From Actinostola sp. cb2023 (Eukaryota > Cnidaria > Anthozoa > Actiniaria > Actinostolidae), in contig JAUJYZ010000773.1 of assembly GCA_033675265.1 (NCBI GenBank), forward strand, positions 608,914 through 672,913: a DNA stretch of 64,000 nucleotides, given 5' to 3'. This document shows, one piece after another, positions 42,982 to 54,278 of this stretch; the first letter of the stretch is position 1; every line of letters begins with the position of its first letter. The translations under genes were made by a program, and so were the position numbers. Under the pieces are notes generated by a model that saw only the letters and a program-made list of their open reading frames with translations, searched no databases and had not been told where the DNA came from.

Positions 42982-45900
42982 ATGCATTGTCCATTATGTC
43001 ATGAATTCATCGGCGATGGAGAAGACTTACAATTGCACTACTTGCTGAGCTGTTCTGCGTACTCAGGTAAAGGAAATTGTGATTTCACGGTCACTTTTGA
43101 GCAAGTCAACCTGCAGTAGTGATTCTCTGATTGTGTTTTCTTCATTTTTAAGTTGGCAGAGTTCAAGAAAACGTGCAAGAAACAGAGCCAATGGCATTGG
43201 TGCGGTTTCGATGGGCGAGAGTGGAGCCATGTGTTCAGCGTATCGTTCATCTCATCAGCTCGTTGGTCAGTACTAAATGCACGCTAGAATCTACAATTTC
43301 ACGCATTTACTACACCTCTTTGTTCTTAAACCAGTAATCGTATCACTACAGAAGCACTAGAACAGCTGATTTCACGGAAAACCCCGCAAAAACATTGAAC
43401 TTTTCACCGTGTTTGGCTCGAGTTTGTAAATTTCGTCTGTCACTAGTTGATCACTTTCGTTTTCAAAATCAATTGTTTACATTTACATTTTATCTTCTCG
43501 AAGAAGCTTGAATGATGGTTTTTCACAGATTTATAGTGTCTGTTGAAAGACATGTATCAGAATAATATCAGCTTACTCATTTACAGTTTATTACTTGTAG
43601 TTATAGGTTGATATAGTAAACGTTCAAGACCGAAATCGTGTATAAATCGTATAAAACTCAACCAACACGAACCATTCTCTCTAATCAAATATACACAGAA
43701 AATTCTCTTTTGTAATTTTTAAAGCTAAACCTTCATAAACTGGCTTTAATTCGCATATTTTTTGCTTTTGTTTTCGTGATAGTTCGATTCTGGTTTGAGT
43801 TTTGGTGTATTATTGTCTTTATAAAATATGCATTACTAGAGTAGGTTGCTACATTGTCGTCAAGTGCTTGTATTGCATTGTCTCGATATAGACATCTTGT
43901 TTTTACTTTCTAATCTTTCCCAAGAATAACTCATACATAATACAACCACTTCATTAAGAATTTTATAAACTAAAAAACAAATATTTTTCTGAATTTTTTT
44001 AAATTTGACTGAAAATAATGATTTTTTAAACTATTCAGTTTAGTTTCCAAACTAATCCAAATATTCACTTTCTTGTTTCCTTTGTTCGTTTTACTTTCCA
44101 GTGAATTTCCTTGTGTAATACTTTGAGCATTGGGACATAAAACATAAAGTTGAGCTTAAAATAGTACTTGAACAGAAACTTTGTATTGTCGTTGTGTAAA
44201 TGGAATAACAAAATCTGAAATCTGTTGATACAGCAGTCGCCAGACATACGTGTCTGTCTTTGAGAGATATCTGTCTAAAGGCGCTGTTACACGTAGCATT
44301 TTATCGTGCAACTCGTCTCGCGAAAAAAATTGTTGCAGGTTGCAGAAGACCATGTCGCACGTACAATTTTCGTTGCAACTTGTCTCGCGCACAAAGAAAT
44401 TTCAAGTTGCACGCGTAATCGTGAAACCGTCATTTCCACTCTTTTCTGGGAAAATATCAGAATCTTTCGTCCTCGTCTGCCATGTTTACCGAAAATAATT
44501 GTGTTTTGGTCTGTTTTTATTATGTTATAAGTTCTCCCTTTCTCAGTGATCGACTCGTTTGCTCTAGTTGTGGCGCGAGACAAGTTGCATGGACCCATGT
44601 TACACGTAAATTTTTGAAAAAATTGTTGCAGAAAGTAGAAGCTAGTTCTACTTTTCGTGCAACAAAAAAAACTAAAAAAACTAGTCGCGCGAGGGGATGT
44701 TACACGTAAAAAACGCTCTTGCAACATGCAACAATTTTTTTCGCGAGACAAGTTGCACGAAAAAACGTTACGTGTAACAATAATAATAATAATAACAACG
44801 CCTTAAGAGAGAGAATTTGCAATAAAACTGTGCAGCAGGGACCAGACAAAGGTGTCTGTCTTAGAGAGATGTCTGTCTAAGAGAGAGAATTAGCAATAAA
44901 ACTGTGCAGCAGGGACCAGACAAAGGTGTCTGTCTTAGAGAGATGTCTGTCTAAGAGAGAGAATTTGCAATAAAACTGTGCAGCAGGGACCAGACAAAGG
45001 TGTCTGTCTTAGAGAGATGTCTGTCTAAGAGAGAGAATTTGCAATAAAACTGTGCAGCAGGGACCAGACAAAGGTGTCTGTCTTAGAGAGATGTCTGTCT
45101 AAGAGAGAGAATTTGCAATAAAACTGTGCAGCAGGGACCAGACAAAGGTGTCTGTCTTAGAGAGATGTCTGTCTAAGAGAGAGAATTTGCAATAAAACTG
45201 TGCAGCAGGGACCAGACAAAGGTGTCTGTCTTAGAGAGATGACTGTCTAAGAGAGAGAATTTGCAATAAAACTGTGCAGCAGGGACCAGACAAAGGTGTC
45301 TGTCTTAGAGAGATGACTGTCTAAGAGAGAGAATTTGCAATAAAACTGTGCAGCAGGGACCAGACAAAGGTGTCTGTCTTAGAGAGGTGTCAATCATAGA
45401 GGGGAGTCTGTCAACATAGTGTTGACTACTAGCATTGCAAAGTTTTAGAACAGAAATCTTAATCATACCATTCACAATTTGATCTCGTTTCCTTAATCTC
45501 ATTCTTCATATTGATATTTCCCATTCACTTCCCATTTTTCTTTTCGACTGTTTATATTCACCATTAGGCTGGTCCAATAGCATTGCACTGGAGTGATATA
45601 GAGGGCCTATTTGAATCAGCATTGACGACTGTCTCGCTTGGTACACACTCCTGTCAGTTAGCCATGGGAGGAGATGTGATTCCCGTGGAGGATTTTGAGA
45701 TCGCAGAAGAAGCAGACGTCATGTACATCATCCCTCTAGAAGAAGGTAACTTGGAGTCTATAACATTAATTATCACCATGAGAAAATGTTACGAATATTG
45801 AGTGCTGTTTCTAAGATGTGGTTGTGTATGATAATATTATTGTATGGAATTTCTCTGAATTGGGAAACATGTAGCCTGCTTTTCAGAAGGTCGGTGGTCC

Positions 45901-48900
45901 TCTTCTACACTCCACTCCCCCTTCAGGCTAGGGAACATGGTGATCAATTGGTTACACTTCTTATTTCTCACAACTCTAGTGTCAGGTTCAATTCCTACAC
46001 TATGTGTTCTCATTCTCTCTTGCTTCAAGGGTTTTCCTCCCTCAGTAAAAATGAACTAATGATATTACAATGTAGTAAGAAGTGTGTAAGAATGAATGTT
46101 TAAATATATTTGAAAAGCCCCTGACAACTACGTATGGGGAGAGCCATTAATTAAGTGGGTATATTCCTCAAACCAAAGGGGTCCATGCATGAAAAAAGGT
46201 GATCTCTGATCAAAAACTAAATTATCCTAGAGACTTTTTAAAGGAGAATAATTATTTGGATTTTTGATCCAAATAAGGTCCCTAGTAATGCTCTGACGAG
46301 GTAAGAAGGAAATTGATCGAGCTGAAATCACCAGTTCATATTGTTGTTAATATTTGGACCTGTCGGTGTTATGTGATTTCGGCTCAAACAATTTCCTTCT
46401 TACCTCGTCAGAACATTACTAGGGACCTTAAAAGGCCATTCACGAAGTTTAAAAAAATCGTACAAGGGAATAACGCGTGGCGGCAGATTTAGTGAAAATT
46501 ACGGTGGCCCACAAGGGCAATACACAACTCAATATTTGGTTTAAAACAGAACAAAGTTTCGTAATACAAAACAATGTTTCGTGATACACAACAAAGTTTC
46601 GTAATACAAAACAAAATTTCTCGATGCACAATAAAGTTTCGCGATACACAACAATCTTTCGTGATACACAATAAAGTTTCGTAATACAAAACAAAATTTC
46701 GCGATGCACAACAAAATTTCGTAATACAAAACAAAGTTTCGCGATACACAACAAAATTTCGGGAGACTAGTAACGAGCTCGGACAAGAATAATGAAGAGA
46801 GATTTGGATCAAGTCACGTGACTCGTTCTGTGTTCACTCGTCCCGCCATGTTTTGTCAGAACTGTGGTTGTTGGGTACGCAAAGATTACAAATATTGTCC
46901 TGGATGTGGCATTTCTTCAACTAAACATTCATCAAGTGAAGGCTCAAGTGGTGTTTCTAGAAATCTCAAAACGTTTAAAGAATTTAAAAAGTCTAAGTCG
47001 ACCGAAAGGACACAATTAATCGACCACAAGAATACCGGGAAGAACAAGAAGAGAAAGATGGCAGATGAGTCACCCGTCACTATAACCATTGGCATCGCCG
47101 CTAACTTGATGGGCACACTCAAGCCCATTCGAGGAAAGTCTTTACCTCTCAAAGTCATTAAATCTGCGTCAGCAGTAGCTGTACGCGAAGAAGCCTTAAA
47201 GAAAAGAGCAGCTTACGATAGGTCTTTCAGAAATGATCTAACATACAGACTATGCTATCCAGACGGGAGTGAAGTTATAAACCTGCCAGGCAGTAATGAG
47301 CCATTTACCCTGGAAAAGTACAAGGAAGACTTAGGAAGAAGCTATAGCCGTATAACACTTTTTCTTTGTTCAGTCCAGACCGAAGAATATATTCAAGATG
47401 ATGCCGACGGCGACAGTGTGCAATCTGGAGATTGTGAAAGCTTAAATGATGATGGCTCTGATAATGACTCATTTAATGACCTGCAAAACTGTGTATTTGA
47501 TGATAATGATGAGATTAAGATTACAGATTACAAACAGGGCAACCAAAGTGAGTCTTAGTATCAACAACAACAATAATCATGTCATCATTTAAGTACTCAA
47601 CAGCATTTAGGTGTCCCTCTACTAGAACAGGCTAATGCCCCATTCACACCAAAACTTGTTTAGTTAAACTGGGGTTTTCTAGCTTCTATAATCTGAGAGC
47701 ACCTAATTTCACAAGAATCAAACTATCTGGTATTTATACTATGCAACACAAAGGACAGTTTACCAGCAGTTTTGTGCCAAATGTTGCATGGTGTAGTTAA
47801 ACCACTTTAAAACATGTTTTAGCCTTGGTGTGAACGGGCATAAGACTTTACCAGTTTGTGGAGAGCATGTTTTTCTCATCTCTGCTTTTTGTTTGTTTGT
47901 TTAAAATGATATATGGTCATCTTGGTCCACTGCCTATACCAGTGTTATGTTCCAATTGCTGGAATGAATTATATAATTTGTTTATGAATTCCATATTTTT
48001 AATAGGTCTCTCATGTACTTCTACATGTGTTGAACCCACCACAGACAGTTCAGTTGAATTTGGTGCATCTATTTCAGGTAGGAATATATTAAACATCATG
48101 ACTTCATGATTCAGGATGAAAAACCAATTTGGATTTCTTAACCTTAAATAATTATTGTATTGTGTTGTACTCTCAGAGACTTAACTGGTTTACTGGTTTA
48201 TACAGTTTTTCATTTATCACTATCAAAATACTTTTGGTTCTATTTCTAAATGTAAGCTGCATGTTGTTTTGCTTTCCTGGTTTATTTATTTATAATAACT
48301 TTATTTGCAACTAAAAATATAACAAAAAGGGTGCCAACAGGGAGGTGCAACTAAAAATATAACAAAAAGGGTGCCAACAGGGAGGATCGAACTGAATCCC
48401 CATATTAAGTCGACCCCCCAATACTCTATAAATTACAATACAAACTATATATAAAATATTATAACTCTAAAATATAGAAACTATGTATACCATATATTAT
48501 ATCATTCCATATTTTTATTACCAGTAGGTCTCTCATGTACTTCTACATGTGTTGAACCCACCACAGACAGTTCAGTTGAATTTGGTGCAACTATTTCAGG
48601 TAGGAATATATTAAACATCATGATGTCATGATTGTAATTTAAGACATACAATGTATACAGTTTGTCATTTATCACTATAAAAATACTTTTGGTTCTATTT
48701 CTAAATGTAAACTGCATATATTACACATTTTTTATTCATATTATGTATGTTTTTGTTTGCTTCATCCCAATCCAGATAATGATATTGAGCAAGATGTTGA
48801 TGCTTCAGAAAGCCAGCCTGCTAGTGAAGGTACATGTACACTCAAAAATATGATTTTGCTATGATAGTATACATGTAGGTATTACACTTTGATGACTTCA

Positions 48901-51900
48901 ATCAGGGCCACCAATACAAAGTTTTCTAGATATATAAAGTGGGTGATTATAGCCATATACATGTAACATGCAAGCCTTAATTACCTACAGTTATAATACA
49001 TTGCTGATCATTTGTAAGACTTGCTTTCTGATTGGTTAAAAAGACTTTGGTGGCTCCAGTTGAAGTCGTTCCACTGTAATAAAATCGACCAGTACTGGTA
49101 CATTGTAGCTTGTTTATCTATCTACATTTGTATCTCTATCTACATGTATATATCTTGTTTGTTTCAATAATAGTAATACATTTCTATTTGTAAAGGATTT
49201 TCACTTGAATCTATTTTGAAAAAAGTACATAGAACCTGTGCAAACTAAATATAGTTCATTCTTCTAGATAATAGTGCTACTAATAATGGAAAAATCACTA
49301 TCTAGTAATGTTGTGTAATGTACTATTCATGGTATATAATATGTATTGTGCATAAAGTTAGTGTTTCCTAATTTAATTAATACACAAAAACAATACATAG
49401 TTTATAAGAATGTTGTTACATCTGTTATCACTTTGTTCTTTCCTAGGCTGTTTGTCAAGTACAGCTCTTACACCTTCCATACTCACTGAAGTAATTCCAC
49501 TGACCGCCAGGGTGATAAAAGTCCATAGAGCCAATATCAGAAAGGATATGCTGGAAATTTTTTCAGATCCATCTATACTTGATGAACGGATCCTCTTACA
49601 AGTGGTATTTATCAATAGTAGAGGAGAAGAGGAAGTGGGAAGTGGAAGTGGCTTAGTAAGAGATTTGTTCAGTCTCTTCTGGAAAGATATCTATCAGTCG
49701 CTAATGGTTGGTGAAATCGAACGAGTGCCTAGTATCAGACACGATTATCAAAGACCACAGTGGGAAGCAATTGGAAGGATCCTCATGAAAGGCTTCAGTT
49801 CTTGTCAGTATTTCCCCTTGATGCTATCAAAGACATTTTTTGTTTGCTGTCTCTATGGTGAATCTGAAATAAGCGAGGAAATGCTTATGAAGTCTTTCAT
49901 GAACTTTGTATCTGAAAGCGAGAAAAATCTCATTGAGAGGTGTCTTAATGGCCAAGTTGATCCATCTGATGATGAATTGTGTGATTTGCTATCCACCTTT
50001 GATTGCAAGAAAGTTGTCAATGCAAATAATGTGAAAGGCATTCTGACAGAATTAGCTCATAAGGAGCTGATTCAAAAGCCACAATACGTAGCAGAGTGTT
50101 GGAAAAGTGTCATTCCATGGCTTCGTGAGTGCTTCCCTCAAAAGTCTGAAGTTGATAACCTTTATGAAAGACTCCATCCAACTGTTTCGAGGGTTATAGC
50201 TTGCTTTGAAGCTGAAGAAACAAATGAAGCCGAGAGAGATGTAATGAAGCATCTGAAGAGATTTGTACGAGGGCTTGATAAAGTGAAACTTGGCAAGTTC
50301 TTGCAATTTGTCACTGGTTCAGACATAATGCTGTGTGATCATATTTACGTTATATTTACAAGGCTAGACGGTATAGAAAGAAGACCAGTAGCGCACACCT
50401 GCACATTTACACTAGAGATCCCATCTACTTATCAGTCCTTTCCAGAGTTCCGAGAAGAGTTCCATTCTATTCTGGAAGCAAACACATTGGAAATGGACAT
50501 TGTTTAGCAGACAATTTTAATGCTAGCACATGTATTATTCAAATGTTAGTATTTCACATTTGTGTTTAGATGGAACATTTACATCCATAATCAGAGAAAA
50601 TGTTACAAATGTTATTGTTAAAATTCTTACTGTTACTTTGACTTGCATATAGAGTGTGCATATACAGCTTCTCTCACAGAAGTAATGTATCACTAAGCTT
50701 TTATTGCAAACTAATAAAACATATTTTTCACTGATTTAATAGTATAGTAGTATTTAGTCAACTTTTTCACAGGTTTTAGAGTGCAGACAATGAGACCATG
50801 AAAAAGCAGTAATCAATATTAGTATTGTCTGCAATCTAAAATGCATAAAAGTGACTTTAAACTCAATGTTGTGGTCAGATGTCTACTATTAAAAACAACC
50901 CAGAGTGAACTCTCAGTACTGCAGATGTATAAACATAGTTATGAATTTGTTGTTAGAAACCAATGCCCTTAATGAATTTCTATAGAAACAATCCGACTGA
51001 GCCATTGTTATCAGATATCTGTCCCAGCAATATCCAATAGAGTACTATACAGTTGAAGTCCTTCTTCACAGGTAGTTGGCATATCCAATTGTGTGTTTGC
51101 CAAAACATATTCAAAGTACTCTTGTTGCACACTCTTCTCCTCCACATATGTTAAGTTTTCTCTCAACGACTCTACTTCATCGTGTGACACTTGGCAAAGT
51201 AAGTTGTCTGTACCATCATGTAGCTCGGGAAGGAAGAAGAGTTCATCAGGTCTGCCACTGACAGTGCCATGCCTAGAATGTCTTATCCGATGTGTATTCC
51301 AGTGATCTTTGACTGAGTTTAAATCATCTTGAATTAACTGGGCAAGGGCAGAACCATAGACACTCCAGGTGGAGTTCATTTCCAGGATTAAAGATGTCTT
51401 GCTCAATCAAATTCTTGAAAAAGTCTATCCACCAGCTAGTCCTGTTCTTTCGTAAAAATGACCACCATCCCTCGATACGTTGGTTTGCTGGAGAGGTTCC
51501 ATATTTATGAGCGTCAATATTGTTTCTCAGTGTACACTGCATGGCTGCCATGACGCCATTTTTCTGTTCCACAGTCTGTTCGCAGTTTCACCGGACATCC
51601 ACCAACTCCTGAGACAGTGTCCAGATAAAAATTGGCAACAACTTCTGGGTTATTGTTTGATTTTGTTACTTTTAGCCACATTATTTTTCGGCTCCACCCA
51701 TCAATACAACCGTGGATGGGAAACCCAAAGGGTTTCAATTTATCATACCCATCCACATGCCATGTATGGTTTGGACCTGGAGAGAAGTACCTTCGTCTTT
51801 GCAATCGCCGCGACTTCCTCTGCTCACAACCATCTGGGTCAAGCTCTCTCATCAGTTTTTCTACAACATGCCTAGGTACTTGAATGTTCTCCAAGCGTAG

Positions 51901-54243
51901 AGTATGCCACATGCTCCTGTAACCGCTGCTGCATCCAGGGCCACTCAGCTCCCTCAAAATTCTGTCACGTACCAAGTCCAAATCGAATGCTGGTGTCCTT
52001 CTTCGTAGCTTATAGTGTCGCAATCTGTTCTTTAATGTCCTGATGCTTATACTTATTTGATGATACTTGTCTAAAAATTTTACAATTGCTTGATATTCAT
52101 ATCCCTTTCTAAAATAATATGTGATAATATCCTTCTCATCTCCAGTGGGAATACTTTTATCCATAGTTATCCAAGAAATCCAAGATGGCACTGATACTCT
52201 AGGTCCAAATCTCTCTTCATTATTTTTGTCCGAGCTCGTTACCAGTCTCCCGAAATTTTGCTTTGTATCACTTTACGGTTGTATCGAGAAACTTTGTTGT
52301 GCATTACGAAACTTTGTTTTGTATTACGAAATTGTGTTTTGTTTCGCGAAATTTTGTTGTGTATCGCGAAACTTTGTTTTGTATTACGAATTTGTGTTTT
52401 GTATCGCGAAACTTTGTTGTGTATCGCGAAACTTTGTTGTGTATCGCGAAACTTTGTTTTGTATTACGAAACTTTGTTGTGTATCGCGAAACTTTGTTTT
52501 GTATTACGAAACTTTGTTGTGTTTTTAAACCAAATATTGAGTTGTGTTTTGCCCTTGTGGGCCACCGTAGAAAATAGTGTCCTTTGAATATCAGCTGGCA
52601 TTCACAAACATATTATGATAATTTTGAATACACCGTCCAAAGGCAGAATAGTTGAATTAGTATTAAGAGAGGTTGACTGTAAAATTCGAAGAAAATGAAA
52701 GAAAGACGGAAAATGAGGATTAGCTGATTTCAATCACGTTTTGGTCATAGTTTGTGTTAGAGGTCTAAATTAAATCCACGGCATTAGTTTCTTAAAATAT
52801 CATAATGCCGGCAATCTACAGGCCATGCAAATTTGGTGTATTGAGGAGGCCTGGGGCGATAAGTGAAAATAGGAAATTTAGGGTATGTTTCAAGGGTCGT
52901 TACTCGTACGCAATAAGGATATTAGAACAAAAAACACATTTGGTATTATATTTGATCTATTTCTAATAAATCTAGCACAATTTTCTTCAAAATGTTAAAT
53001 TTTCGAAGAATCTACAGCTCTATTTTGAGAAAGGGTTTTTGTCTAAGAAAAAATATGAAAATATTGTATTTGAAGAGTAAGTTTTGGCGAAACGTCTGAT
53101 AATCCAGCGGACTTGATTCTTAGTATTTATAGATTTCGAAGTATAAGAAAGCTTGTGAAATCAAGTTTTTCCTGGGTAATTTCATAGAAAGTTTGAAAAA
53201 TCCAGTCAAATTCTCTGAAAATCACACACACAAAAAATATTGTTTTTGCATTTTATTCTGGAAATAAAGGAAATTTGACATTTGAGCAAAGAATACCAAT
53301 ACAACAAGACAGTTGTGATGCTTGGTTTATTATTTAGGAGGATCAAGGAGATTGAACATTATTGTTTTTGAAGAAATTGTGTGTCACAATTAGTCACTTT
53401 GGAAACGAGTAAAGGACTGGGAACGAGTTTTTAGAATTAATCTAATTAAGAAATGATCCCCATCACAAGAAAGAGCATGTCAGCGTTAGTAAGTTTACAA
53501 ACTTTCGATAGGTTCAGTTAGATATTGAACGAATAACAGCTTTCCAAACATCTCGAAATTTACCGCAAAGAAGTGTATGTGTCCCCTGTAACCATAGCCT
53601 CGACTAAAGCCCCGGTCAAACGTAAACGCAAGTCGCTGCAAGTTCATGCAAGTTTTGACTTGCGTAGACGTTTGATCGCTATTAAACTTGCAGGGACTTG
53701 CATCGACGCTATACGGGGACGTGCCGCTGGAGAGGGTATGATTTTTGGCCTCTCTGTCCTGAACAGGGTAGAACAGGGTATATGATTTTATGTGAGTCTG
53801 TCCTAAACAGGGTATGGTAATGCACGATTGTCGTCGTTAAATATGGTTTTTATCCGGTATTTAGCCATATATCTGATATCCGAGATTTGCCGGTCTTTAG
53901 CAATTCATCAGTCAATGAAAACGCGTTAGAATTGTGTGTATTTTGTCCTTCGTCCTAAACAGGGTCCTAAAATAGAGGGTACGTGTTGTCCTAGACAGGG
54001 TATGTATTTTAGATTATTTTTGTCCCAAACAGGGTCAGGTTTTCAAACCCTCAGCGGCACCCCTATACCCAAACATGGGAGGTTTCTTGGTGTTGCAGAA
54101 CACCAGATGACGTTAGACAATGAACACAAAGAATGAGAAGAATGAACTTGAACCAAAACAATACCCTGCATACAAAGAAACCTAACCAAAAATACAATGC
54201 AGACTGTAGCACCAAGAAACACCCCAAGCATGGGTCAAGTACC

Positions 54244-54278
<35 letters not shown>

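Larger units (their letters stand above)
43067..45580. other. Intron 1 of the zinc-finger gene
   Basis: 43067-44280 is AT-rich without visible genes. It is followed by a TIR element (44285-44778) and a 74-base tandem array (44815-45400). Confidence 0.5.
46500..52569. mobile_element. Complete 6.07-kb DNA transposon with HECT and DDE-integrase genes
   Basis: Both ends read TACGGTGGCCCACAAGGGCA inwards. The inverted repeats run 46500-46808 and 52202-52569 and differ mainly in the number of internal units of about 21 bases (ACAAAGTTTCG(C/T)(G/A)ATACA). GAAAAT flanks both sides (46494-46499, 52570-52575), a 6-base target duplication. Two genes converge from the ends: a spliced HECT protein (+) and a DDE integrase (-). 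The end sequence, 6-base duplication and IS3-like integrase suggest the IS3EU group of eukaryotic transposons; that assignment is from memory and needs a library search. Confidence 0.93.

Noticed and set aside
46449..46812. Cys/Val/Leu-rich minus frames, and matching plus frames at 52258-52587
   Set aside because: They are the two TIRs of the 6-kb transposon read in mirrored frames.
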